Source: Sabethes cyaneus (Eukaryota > Arthropoda > Insecta > Diptera > Culicidae). Taken from it: 64,000 bases of DNA. The stretch is taken from the NCBI RefSeq assembly GCF_943734655.1, contig NC_071354.1, forward strand, positions 13,238,001-13,302,000, given 5' to 3'. Both the position numbers and the translations under genes were made by a program. Within the stretch, counting starts at the first letter, position 1. Every line of letters begins with the position of its first letter. The notes below the pieces were generated by a model. That model was not told where the DNA came from. It made no database searches and saw nothing but the letters and a program-made list of their open reading frames with translations. Of the stretch, positions 12,382-23,259 are shown piece by piece.

Positions 12382-12568
12382 GGGGGACGTATCATCAACT
12401 TACGAACTAACCACCAAAGGCAATAATTCGGAAGAGGAAAATTTATGAGAAAATCTGCAATTCTACAATCACGGATGCAAGCTCGATTACCAAAGTCCAA
12501 GTCGTATTCGACTGAAACTTCTGACGGTTCATTAAGATCTTTGCGTTGGCCCCTTGGTGCATGATTAA

Positions 12569-14476
12569 CCGTTATGTGTACGGGAAATTTAACACCCATA
12601 AGTGTTCGGATGGGTACCCGGGTACCCACCGAAATGAAATGCTTCTAACTTTATCAATTCTTGACCGATTTTGGATCTTGAACCGTCAAAAGATTGGAAA
12701 ATTTGTCTATTTTTAGAGCATGAGACTTACCAAGCCTGGGACCATGTCTGGTTCCCGTAAATCCTGATCTCCAGGACCATGTTCCGGATCCAAAACAAAT
12801 GTGTACAATTGTCAATAAAACCACACAATATTGGTATCAAAATTCATGAAATCACTCCAGGAGTTGATGTTTATCCATTTTGAGTCCATTTAACGAGTTG
12901 TCTTCGGAATGGCCATTCCGGAGCAGGTTCCTGTGGGGCCTTATGAGACCATTAACCTGTTTGGACTGAAACCCTAGCAATATGTATATCAAAATTCACG
13001 AAATCACTCCAGGAGTTGAGTTTTATCCATCTTGAGTCCATCTGATGATTTGTCCCCGGAATGGCCACTCCAGAGCTTCCTGTGGGGCTATATGAGACCA
13101 GTAACATGTTTGGATAGAAACCCTAGCAATATGTATATCAAAATTCGTAAAATCACTCCAAGAATTGAAATTTATCCTTTTTGAGTTCAGTTGATGACAT
13201 ATCCTCGGAATGGCCATTCCGCAACAGGTTCCTGTGGAGCCTTATGAGACCAGTAACATGTTTGGTTAGAACCCCCAGCAATATGTATGTCAAACTTCAT
13301 GAAATCACTCCAGGAGTTGATTTTTATTCACTTTGAGTCCATTTGATGAGTGGTTCCCGGAATGGCCACTTCGTAGCAGATTCCCATGGGGCCCTGAGGC
13401 CACTAACATGTTTGGGTAGAAACCCTAGCAATATGTATGTCAAAATTCATGAAATCCCTCCAGGAATTGATTTTTGTCCATTTAAGTCGATTTGACGAGT
13501 TGTCCTCGGAATGGCCACTCCGGGGACAACTTGTCAGATGGACTCAAAATGGATAAAAATGAACTCCTGGCGTGATTTCATGAATTTTGACAAACATATT
13601 GCTGGGGTTTCTATCCAAACATGTTAATGGTTTCATAAGGCTCCACAGGAACCTGCCGCGGAATGGCCATTCCAAGGACATGTCATCAACTGAACTCAAA
13701 AAGGATAAATTTCAATTCCTGGAGTGATTTCACGAATTTTGATATACATATTGCTAGGGTTTCATCCAAACATGTTACTGGTCTCATAGAGCCCCACAGG
13801 AACCTGTTCCGGAGTGGCCATTCCAGGGACAGCTTATCAAATGAACTTAAAATGGATAAAACTCAACTCCTGGAGTGATTTCGTGAATGTTGATATACAT
13901 ATTGCTAGGATTTTCTATCCAAATATGTTAGCGGTCCCGTGAGGCCCCACAGGAACCTGCTCCGGAGTGGCCATTCCGAAGACTATAAGTTGAATGGACT
14001 CAAAATGGATAAACATCAACTCCTGGAGTGATTTCATGAATTTTGATACCAATATTGTGTGGTTTTATTGACAATTGTACACATTTGTTTTGGATCCGGA
14101 ACATGGTCCCGGAGAACCGGATTTACGGGAACCAGACGTGGTCCCAGGCTTGGTAAGTCTCATGCTCTAAAAATAGACAAATTTTCCAATCTTTTGACGG
14201 TTCAAGATCCAAAATCGGTCAAGAATTGATAAGTTAGAAGCATTTCATTTCGGTGGGTACCCGGGTACCCATCCGAACACTTATGGGGTAAAAAAATTCG
14301 AAGGCCCCCCCTTCAACCCCCCCTGCTGCTACAGGCAATCTGTTGATGACAAATGGTTTATTCCCACTAGTTAGGAGCATTCTACGAGTTTTAGCTGGCT
14401 GAGTTGTCGTAAACCTTGTTTTTCGAGGCTATAAAGTTTCAAAAGGTACCCGGGTACCCAGCCGAACACATAACGG
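12569..14476. mobile_element. TTAA-flanked foldback element with inverted ~150 bp satellites
   Basis: The outer ends CCGTTATGTGT (12,569-12,579) and ACACATAACGG (14,466-14,476) are perfect inverted repeats, each flanked by TTAA (12,565-12,568 and 14,477-14,480), the target of piggyBac-type transposases. A second, longer inverted pair starts at 12,595 and ends at 14,287 (CCCATAAGTGTTCGG) and includes a GGGTACCCGGGTACCC palindrome. Inside the left arm about five direct units of ~150 bp recur (GAAATCACTCCAGGA, GGAATGGCCA, CAGGTTCCTGTGG, AACATGTTTGG, AACCCTAGCAATATGTAT); the right arm carries them inverted from about 13,520 to 14,060. No transposase is encoded. A non-LTR RT lies directly to the right. 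Confidence 0.85.
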
Positions 14477-14497
14477 TTAACTTCTTACATTCAACTT

Positions 14498-15840
14498 GTG
14501 ATTTCGCATATTTCCAGTTATGCTGGTCGGGGATATCGCTCAAATGTACAGAGCAGTATTATTTGCCCTATTTACAAGAAATTGGATTGTGAGAACAATC
14601 AAGCGATCACTATACTGAATGCCGCCTATAAAGTGCTTTCCCAAGTCAACTTCCATCGACTATCCCCAATAGCCAATAGATTTGTGGGAAGCTATCAGGC
14701 CGGCTTCAAGGAGGGTCGATCTACAACGGACCAAATGTTCACCTTGCGGCAGATCCTCCAGAAGTACCACGAATTCCAAGTGCCCACGCCTCACCTGTTC
14801 ATCGATTTTAAAGCCGCATATGATAGAGTAAACCGACAAGATCTATGGAAAGTTTTGTACGATGGATGGGATCCAGTGCTGTGTGAGAATCTCGGGTAGA
14901 TTGTCGGATCCATTCGAATCTGGCAGGGAACTTCGACAAGAAAATGGTCTTTCCTGCCTGCTATTCAATATTTCGCTTGAAGGTGTTATAAAACGAGCGG
15001 TGATCGAAATGTGGGGAACGATTTTCAATAAATCCAGTCAATTCATTTGCTTTGCTGACGATGAAGATGCTGTCGGCAGATCTTTGGAGGCGGTGGAAGA
15101 TCAGTACTCTAGCCTAAAACGCGAAGCAGAGAAGATTGGGTTGAAGATAAAAACATCTAGGCTGGTAGACGGGACCGAGCGCGACAGGGCCCACTGTCGG
15201 GACGGGAGTACCGTGGTATTCGCCGGGGATGAGTTTGAGATAGTCGACAAGTTTGTATACCTTGTCTCACTGGCAAAGGAAGACAAAATTATCAACCGCG
15301 AGATTAATACACGTATTATCAACGGAAGTCGTTCCTATTACGGACTCCACAAACACTTGCGGTCGAACAATCTGAGCCTCCGTACATAGTGCACATTGTA
15401 AAAACTGTCTAAATAGACCGGTTGTCCTCTACGCTTATGAGACGTAGACATGCTAGAAGAGGACCTGCGAGCACTCGAAGTTTTCGAACGGTGGGGGCTA
15501 AGAAGCATCTTTGACATCGTACAAGAGAACGGTGTTTGGAGGCTGTAGGTAGGTGAAGGCTGGAGGTGTAAGAATGAACCACGAACTCGCACGTCTCTAC
15601 GACAAAACCTGTATTCAGAAAGTGGTAAAAGCTGGACAGATACGTTGGGCAGGACATGTTGTTAGAATGCTTGACCACTATCCCCCAAAAATGGTTTTCG
15701 CATCGAATCTGGTAAAAACAAGACGAAGAGGGGCACATCGAACAAGTTGGAGCGAAATCTGGCGCCAACTGCCATGGACCGAATTAGATGGAGGGATTAT
15801 ATGTTACGCTGGCCATATCATAAGACGTAAGGCCAACTGA
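14498..15840 (+). pseudogene. Non-LTR retrotransposon RT, frameshifted
   Basis: About 14,560-14,880 encodes RT fingers/palm motifs: YQAGFKEGRSTTDQMFTLRQ, then LFIDFKAAYDRVNR with its catalytic Asp intact. After a frameshift near 14,870, FADD is present at about 15,050 (followed by EDAVG), then a KREAEKIGLKI segment. After another break at about 15,390, a C-terminal segment IRWAGHVVRM appears near 15,640. The order fits one ancestral ORF2 of an RTE/I-like element broken by at least two frameshifts. No endonuclease domain is seen upstream, so it is 5'-truncated or interrupted: the TTAA element ends 20 bases upstream. Non-functional. Confidence 0.85.
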
Positions 15841-15879
15841 GTAAGTAAATACAGAGAAATACTCCTTCATTCAGAAGAC

Positions 15880-16095
15880 ATTAGAAGCTATTTTGGCCAA
15901 ATCGATCCTGACCGTCTAAAGATATGTTTTTGGCAACTGTAACGACTGCTTCCCATAAGCCACCAAAATGAATTGCTTTGGGTGATCTTGAAGAAGACAT
16001 TGCTTGGTATATAATGCCAAGCAATGCGTTCTTTAAAGCAAAAGGAAGTCAATGCCTTCTGACGCACTACTACATGCTCGAGTTCACCAAGTCAT
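15880..16095 (-). pseudogene. BEL/Pao integrase fragment (minus)
   Basis: The minus strand encodes AIHFGGLWEAVVTVAKNI, the HFGGLWEA box that follows the integrase catalytic core in BEL/Pao elements. Flanking frame breaks leave only about 70 codons. A similar piece occurs on the plus strand at 16,760-16,890, so the two are inverted relative to each other. Non-functional. Confidence 0.6.
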
Positions 16096-16249
16096 CGACG
16101 TCGCCATGATTCGATAACCATGTTGTAACTTTGAATTGGTTAAAAGTACCCTCAAATTGTAGTTGTTGATGAATTCATATATTCGGGACAAAAAACTGGA
16201 CATGCTTTTCCCTCCACAAGACGTTACGGTCATGACCTTGCAAGGGGTA

Positions 16250-16500
16250 TATGCCCCGGTACAAAGCAGATGATGTACAACACGCTAATCAAGATCGATT
16301 TAACCCGCTTCGGACTTGACACTGTAACTTTGCTTACGGAAAATATGCTTGCCGTATTTCACCGAAAAGTGTTGCGTATTATATTTGGCGCAGTTCAAAC
16401 GGAAAGCGGAGAGTAGCGAAGGCGTGTGCTCTACGAGCTGCAGGCACAACTTACTGAGTTTCCTATCGTTACCTGGCGATAGTCGGGGGAGTACGGTAGG
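16250..16500 (+). pseudogene. Non-LTR RT C-terminal fragment
   Basis: Encodes FHRKVLRIIFGAVQTESGE followed by an RRRVLYEL segment, the region after the RT thumb in RTE/I-like proteins (ILR.IFGAV type motif). It is isolated between two BEL/Pao fragments. Stops follow directly. Confidence 0.55.
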
Positions 16501-16624
16501 CCTATCACATCACAAGAATGCCGGAGGACTGTGGATATCTGTCCTCTCTAAGAACCGCACCAGCATCAGGAATAGAGGGGCGCAACATGCTAGATAGCTC
16601 GGGAGGCTGCGCCCACAACAGCAA

Positions 16625-16900
16625 GTAACCATGCGATTGGTCCAAGAAGACGCATGTGACGTACGGGACAGCTTCAGCCCCTTTTCTAGCCACCAGAAGC
16701 TTGGTCCAATTATGCCACGATGAGGGTGATCGATGGTCTACAATAAGTCTCAACAGAATGAAATGGTTTCCTCTTGCTTTGAAGAAGCTCTTACCACCCA
16801 AGAAAGCATCTCATTCCGGCGGGTTATGGGAAGCAACCATTAAAATTGTCAAAAATATTACTTTCGACCTCAAAGCTAGGATGCACTCACCTGTCGTTTA
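16625..16900 (+). pseudogene. BEL/Pao pol fragments (RT and integrase pieces joined)
   Basis: VTYGTASAPFLATRSLVQL resembles the BEL/Pao RT box (V.YG..SAPF.A.R.L..L). It is followed about 35 codons later by SHSGGLWEATIKIVKNI, the integrase HFGGLWEA box. In an intact element these boxes lie many hundreds of residues apart, so this is an internally deleted relic. Confidence 0.6.
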
Positions 16901-17249
16901 AGAGTATTTAGCAACACAAATTGATATTAATATTAACACGTTAGTCTAAATGGAATATGCTGCTTGAAAAAACCACTTTGAGTTGCCCAAACTGTCCTCA
17001 AAGTGGCATAAAAACCCGGCATCTTTTCAATTGTTTAACGTTACATAGTCAACTTAACATTAAATAAGCAAAAAAGTTAACAATAAATGCAATTAATTTC
17101 AAAATATCAAATTGCATACACACCATCCTACACATAAAAAATCAGTTGTCATGGTACGGGTCTCAGACAGCACTTATTTGTTTCTAAAATGATACGGATC
17201 ATTCTCAGTTGCCCAGTTGCACTCTTGATTATCAATTCATAGTATTATC

Positions 17250-18430
17250 TACACGTTACTTGTTTATCCAATACAACTCCGAGATAAATAACCCTATCTC
17301 TACTTGGCTAAATTTGATCATTGATGCTAAGTCATACACCAACGTATTTTCCTTTTTTGGGAGAAACTCATGACGAGCTTATAGTTATTCAGTTGCAAGT
17401 GCACCATTCAGAAATCCGGTCAACCGATCAAAACATCAAGAAATTAAAGTCTTAGACGATGAGCGATCCGTAAACTGTGTACAGCAATCGGGGCCTGCCA
17501 CAAAAGACGATCATTAGGACTGTCGCAGTGGCCTTTTAACCCAATGCCCTTCTGGCATACAAAAAAAAGTCTTAGACGATCCTCGGAGTTGCGAACGATC
17601 ATGTAGATTTTAGTATCATCCACATAAACCAGTGGTGCCCAAGAATAGGCATGGTGCGGGCCAAATCAGATCGGCCCATGAATGCTGGCTATTCCTGTGG
17701 TAAAAAACCATAAAATATGCGGCAGAAAAAATCATTTTCTCGTTCTCATCACAGTATTTAAACTGGAAACATTCAGATCCACAACATGCACGAGGCATTA
17801 CGACTGAACTGAGTGACCCCCGTGTCATCAAAACTTTTACTTATAAGTCCACCATGCCCCAAATCAATCCGCGGGCCACACGAATCATATCGAAGGGCCG
17901 CATGTGGCCCGCGGGCCGCAGTTTGGCCATCACTGATATAAAGCAATCTTGTGTCGAGCGGTAATAGCCGGGATATATCGTTTATAAACAAAGAAAACAG
18001 TGGTGGTCCTAATATACTACCCTGAGGTACTCCCGAATTATTTTGAAAACAACAAGATAGGGACGCAATGAGTTTGACTGCCATCCTGCGATCTCGCAGA
18101 TAGAAATCAAGCGAAACTAGGCTTAGCCAGCAGAATTGCAAGGTTCACGCGATCAAAAGCTGCCTTTAAGCCGGTGTAGACTGTATTAACCTGATACCGC
18201 TGGTCCATTTCACGCAAGCATAGAGAATTAAACACCAGCAGATCAATTGAAACGGATCGTCCAGGGAAAAAACATACTGTGACGTTGATATGTAGTTCGT
18301 AACATGAAACCAGAAATGCTTTTAAGCGATTGCCTCGAAAAGTTTAGAGTAATTCCTCGGTAGTACCCGACATTCAGTTTGTCGCCTTTCTTGAACACAG
18401 AAAACATTAAAGATACCTTGCAAATACGAG
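17250..18430 (-). pseudogene. Jockey/CR1-like non-LTR RT, split by a hAT MITE
   Basis: Reading down the minus strand: FKKGDKLNVGYYRGI near 18,395; an FYLRDRRMAVKL segment near 18,080; then the RT box SGVPQGSILGPPLFSLFIND near 18,025-17,965. The frame is interrupted just before the YVDD catalytic box, which reappears beyond the insert at about 17,628-17,610 (YVDDTKIY). A YLGVVLDKQVT segment follows at about 17,285. Stops and frameshifts are present throughout. It is inactive. Confidence 0.8.
17630..17935. mobile_element. hAT-type MITE nested in the Jockey-like RT
   Basis: Ends CAGTGGTGCCCAA (17,630) and the reverse complement of TTGGCCATCACTG (to 17,935) form CAGTGRTGSCCAA inverted repeats, typical of hAT elements. 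The flanks ACATAAAC (17,622-17,629) and ATATAAAG (17,936-17,943) match at 6 of 8 positions, fitting an aged 8 bp hAT duplication. The inner sequence is rich in GGCCCGCGGGCC-like motifs. It encodes no transposase and is 306 bp long. Removing it rejoins the RT motifs in order. Confidence 0.85.
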
Positions 18431-21164
18431 GAAATTGGTTTCTATTTCAAAATCTCACTGCATTTCCGCACAGCACCGAAAGACTTAACCGCACTGGCAG
18501 CTGCATACTTTCTTACGGAGTATCCCTGCACGCCCTTGCTGAAGTAGATCTCGACGCCGTGCCAGCGAACCAGCTACAAAAAGATTATACGAAGCTTTTT
18601 TTACAAATAGAAATAAGCAATAATGTACTTGTCGGTGAAAGTCAGCTGTTATCCTTGCTGGTTGAATGTGAATTTTGTATATCATTCAAATTCCCACATC
18701 CAACAGCATCCTTAGCAGTCGCATTCGAATTGATAACCGTACCATCAACCTCTGCGGCACAATCAGTAGTAAATCTTCTTTAATAAGACGAGGATTTGCC
18801 CTAACTTGGGTTAGGTGCTGACCCTTCATTTAAAATAAAGTAATGGTTAAATAAATTACAAATTGCCGTTGCATGTCAGGATTTTTTCAAAAATTTCCTG
18901 TTTAAGTCAATTGAACTTAATTCTTATTGTATTAAAAATTATTGTACTTATTATTGTATTAAAAATTACGGATAAAATATAGAGGCAAAAATCATTGTCA
19001 TAAATAGTGTCGCATCTTTTATTATGGTCATTTTTACTCAAAAAAGGCAAATATAACCAGCATTTTCTTCGGAAGCTGGTAAATATTTCCTTTTAGTAAA
19101 CACAGAGAAAACTCACTGCAAATTCATGTTAGCTTTACTTGTCCAAAACAGCAACCAAGCGTGGGCTGGTTGGGGTTTGTGCGCAAAAAGACGCCTTTGG
19201 TAAACACAATAATACCAATCGCAATTAATCGTTGAACCGAAACCAACGCAACGCAACCCGCAGCTCGCAAGACGCAAGAAATCCTCGATCGGCGAAAACT
19301 CAGTTTCAATATTGTACAATATTAATATATCCCCGGGAATAAACGGATCATTTATCTTTCGGTTCTGTGAAATCAACCAACCGCCCACGGATTTGCCTCA
19401 CCGGTCGGTCTGTGCGGTGCTGTGTGGTATCGCTAGTTCCTGGACGTTCCGCGGTTTTCATTCTTGTGTTTTGTGAAACAGAGTACCCACCAGGTTAGGT
19501 CAGAATGCGCGTATGGGTATGTGTGTGTATATGTGCCTTCCGGCAGCGAAAGTCCAATATATGATGCTATCTTTCAAGCGGAGGCAACCACGCGAATCGA
19601 TTTCCCTGGCCGTGCTTCCGCAACAAAGCGCTACCATTCATTCGGTGCGCTGCGATAATTTTCTTTTGTCATGACCCATAAATCAGCCTGTCGACATCAG
19701 CTGAATTCGCATGGTGAATTGTGTACTGTAGTGGAGACAAGTCCTTGGAGCTTTCGATTCAATTTTCGAAAGTGTTATTTCGAGTATCAATCTAGCTGGG
19801 CTCGGGGAAAAACGGAAAAACGGGAACGGAGAACCGACGATGGGATTGGAGTGGTTTCAACTTTGGCACAACTTCTGTTCCACTCTTCGTAATTTAAATG
19901 ATGATTTCGATCCGCTACGTATCATAAACGCTTTTATCGTCGATTGGAACCAGGAATAGCTTTCGGAACCGGTGGTGGATTGATTCTCATTCGCCTGGCG
20001 TCGGACGTAAATTGAAACAATTTCCAAAGGTATCCGAGCGAAGGTGCGGAAAACTCCGCTAGCAAAATTATTATCTTTAACAACCGCTCGGAAAAGATTG
20101 TGTTCATTAAAACTTTGCTTGTTTCACAGTTTCGGTTCTACATTTACCGACTGACGTCGGTGGTAAAATTGCTTTTGATGGATACCTTTTTTCAAGCCAA
20201 GAATTAAGGTATTTTTCGCAGCCCTGCCATTGATATTGCTGGCACATAATTGTTACGGTGTCTTTTTTTTTCGTCTTAAAAATACCAACTTGACTTGGCA
20301 ACTATTTCGAACCGAAATAACGATCTACTCGTCAGTAAGTTCGAGCAAGAAAGCGAGTTTTTTCTTCGTGCCTTCAGGATGATACTGTACAACTTTCAGC
20401 TTCAACAACCCAACAACTCTTCAAAGGTGATGAGCTCTAACGCAATTAAAAACTTTCCACTCACAATCTCGAGAACTGGGCGGTTTCTTACGGGCAGAAA
20501 GTTTCGATTTCGCAAAATAACTTCCAGTCAAGCAACGCCAGCAGCCAGACGGTCGATACTTTCGCTCCAGGGGCTTCCGATTCCAATCGCGATTATCATG
20601 CACCGGATAACGGTAACGAGAGCATAAAATTTTCAATTTGTCTACCATGCCGACTCCTGTGGATGGACGGTCACCCAACGGCACCCTTCCAGCCACCAAA
20701 GGCCGCCGATCCAGAAACTGGGAACCGAAGAAACTTTCACCATTTACTGGAAAATTAAATTTCTCATTTGTCATTTGGCTGACTGCGGCGAACGCGTGTC
20801 AGAGACAGCGATGGAAAGCGAGATAGAGAGATGAGGAGAGATTGCATGTTTTACGTCCTGACTATGGTTCAGTAAGCGCCACGGACCGATCGTGCTTGCC
20901 ACTCCGGGTCCTCCTATAAATTCATACACTACAGACGAAAATCAATAACAGTAAAATTGATTTCCTTTTCTCAAGAGAAGCATCGAACAGATTGTGGTTT
21001 GCTGCTTTCCCGCTCGGTACCTAGCCCAGCCTAGCCAGCAGCAGCAGCCGGACGGACGGATGGTTCGTGCGACGAAGCGGAAGCCATCGTGGATGTCGCC
21101 AAGGGCTATAAAAATGCTGCTTCGCCGATGTGGGCCTCGATCAAATGAACTTCATTTTTTTTTT
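18431..21164. other. No gene recognised; probably unique non-coding DNA
   Basis: Short open frames of up to about 130 codons occur on both strands but none shows a recognisable domain. 18,900-19,060 is AT-rich. 19,380-20,870 is GC-richer and could hold 5' UTR or regulatory DNA of a host gene. I cannot define exons. Confidence 0.45.
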
Positions 21165-21300
21165 TTGAACGTAGGACTACGTCTTGCTTGGCATACACTT
21201 TGGAGCTGGGACGCGTTCTGTGAAATAGCTATTGATATTGAAACATTGGAATGAAGGATTTCAATTGCTAACAACTGGGTGGAAAGAGTCAGTTTATAAT
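21165..21300. repeat. Dispersed repeat, copy 1 (partner at 41,035)
   Basis: Contains ACGTAGGACTACGTCTT, then CTGGGACG..., TTCTGTGAAA, TTGGAATGAAGGATTTCAA and GCTAACAACT. The copy at 41,035-41,200 has the same blocks in the same order and orientation. Family unknown. Confidence 0.7.
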
Positions 21301-21599
21301 ACTGTATGGAAAATACATATTCAGAAATGTTGTGACATATGTCAATAAAACTCTTTATAATTTGACACTTGGTTTATTTTCGCTCAGAGAGCGATAGCGG
21401 TCAGCAAATAGTTATCTATACTTTGCACTCAGACAAAGTTAACGATCTGAAAGGTCTGAAACATTCTTTTTGTCCTGTCAATCTATCGACATGTCACCAC
21501 CATTTATTTAAAGTTAGTATTCGTAATTGAACATCGCGTAACATTTTTGCAATACACTATGTTATTTAAAATGCTAACTAGCAATGGTTTAAGCAGCCC

Positions 21600-22190
21600 T
21601 TATCTTAAAAAAGTTGGAAGGAAAATATTATCATATCTTTTCACGTGACGCTTCAAACGCTTTTTAAAGTCGTTGCATGCGGCACGCACTACTTCCATCG
21701 GAATATCATCCCATATCTTGTTGATAACTAACTTAAATTTATCCAAATTATGATATTTATAATCCTTGAGCTTCTGCTTCATGTACCGCCACATACGAAA
21801 ATCCAGTGGGTTCAAATCAGGGGAACTTGGAGGCCGTTCCTTTTCCGATATGAAAACCATCGGACTGGCTTTGCACCACGTCTTCACAAGATTTGCAGGG
21901 TGGGCTGTGCAGTAATCTTCGTCACCATACATTCTCCGAACGTAAGGTATCAAATGTTGTTCTAAGACTATTTCCAGATAGTATTTTGCATTAACTTTCA
22001 AAGCCTTGTCGATAAATAATAGAGGAAGTTTCCCTTTCTTTGAAATGCCTCCCCATATCGTGACCGTTGATGAGTTTTGGCATCGCGGTACATTCTGTTT
22101 GTGCTTTAGAACGTCCATGATCGAAACCGACCACGACCGATCATTTTGAGCATGCGATGTTTGAAGAACAAACAACTTCTCACACGAATT
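21600..22190 (-). pseudogene. Dead Tc1/mariner-group transposase, C-terminal two thirds
   Basis: About 195 codons are open. Near the N-terminal edge is CEKLFVLQ, where an active family member would carry an acidic residue before EKLF. Then come TIWGGISKKGKLPLLF, YYLEIVLEQHLIPY and PPSSPDLNPLDF, the last being the DPNP-like box that contains the third catalytic acid (here D, as in mariner/maT DDD types). The second catalytic region is damaged: after YGDEDYC the expected QQDGAP-type box is missing. With two of three acids lost it cannot catalyse transposition. It encodes the DDD catalytic fold and lacks the N-terminal DNA-binding part. No terminal repeats were identified. Confidence 0.8.
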
Positions 22191-22840
22191 CGTTCTCGAA
22201 CAACCTATTTGACTTCTGGAGTTCTAAAGCTTCGTTTTCTTCCGGGTTTTTTACGGTTTTCAACAAATCCGGTCTCGACAAATCTTTTTAGTGTATAGTA
22301 TACAAATCCTCTTTTTATGCTTTGATGTTTGAGGCCACAAAAGGACCGCATGTAGCACCGTTTAACAATTTATTTATTATCAACGACCGTAACTCAAACT
22401 CTGGTACGTGCACACCGAACGAGACACAATACGGAAATGAAACTACGTCAAGTAAGACTTAAGTCATGATGCCACACACATGGTCTTAGTTTGATCTGAT
22501 TTGCCGCTGCAAGCATAAAATGATACTTGTTCGAATATATATGTGTCACACTGTAAAGTCTATGATTGCTCTGGCTACCCGTTTATAGCGGTCATTTAAA
22601 ATTCGATAACTAGCTATCAATAGCTCTAATGGTGATTGGATCCTAAATTGATGATAATCATTAAATTCTATAAAATATTTGCAGCTTTCATTAGGAAAAA
22701 TTCAGGATTTATAATATTCCATAACCAGTGTCCAATTTGGATTCAAGCCTGACATTATCTGTGTTCAGTCTAAAGCTTTCGTTCCCGAACATAAAATGAG
22801 ACAGCTATATTGCAGGATATTCCAAAAATGAGTTTGAAAT
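22191..22840. other. No gene recognised
   Basis: AT-rich sequence between the transposase relic and the TACTC array. 22,191-22,300 may be the 5' continuation of the relic. Nothing else is recognisable. Confidence 0.4.
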
Positions 22841-23134
22841 TACTCTACTCTACTCTACTCTACTCTACTCTACTCTACTCTACTCTACTCTACTCTACTC
22901 TACTCTACTCTACTCTACTCTACTCTACTCTACTCTACTCTACTCTACTCTACTCTACTCTACTCTACTCTACTCTACTCTACTCTACTCTACTCTACTC
23001 TACTCTACTCTACTCTACTCTACTCTACTCTACTCTACTCTACTCTACTCTACTCTACTCTACTCTACTCTACTCTACTCTACTCTACTCTACTCTACTC
23101 TACTCTACTCTACTCTACTCTACTCTACTCTACT
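22841..23134. repeat. Pure (TACTC)n array, about 59 copies
   Basis: 294 bp of uninterrupted 5 bp repeats with no variant unit seen. It joins directly to GAAAGTC-type satellite on the right. Because 5 and 3 are coprime, frames through it stay open; that is a repeat artefact. Confidence 0.98.
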
Positions 23135-23259
23135 TCATAAAAGTTAAAAACGAGAAGCCGAAAATGGAAAAACGAAATTGAAGAATGGAAGTTAAAACTT
23201 GAAAGCTTCAACCCAAAAACCGAAAGTCGAGAATGGGATGCCGAAAATTGAAAATCGAA

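Noticed and set aside
21350..22560. Terminal inverted repeats of the 21.6 kb transposase
   Set aside because: Words such as TTTGACAC and TGTGTCAC flank it but do not align as convincing inverted ends.
22810..23181. 123-codon open frame through the TACTC array
   Set aside because: Product of a stop-free pentamer; no non-repeat coding part.
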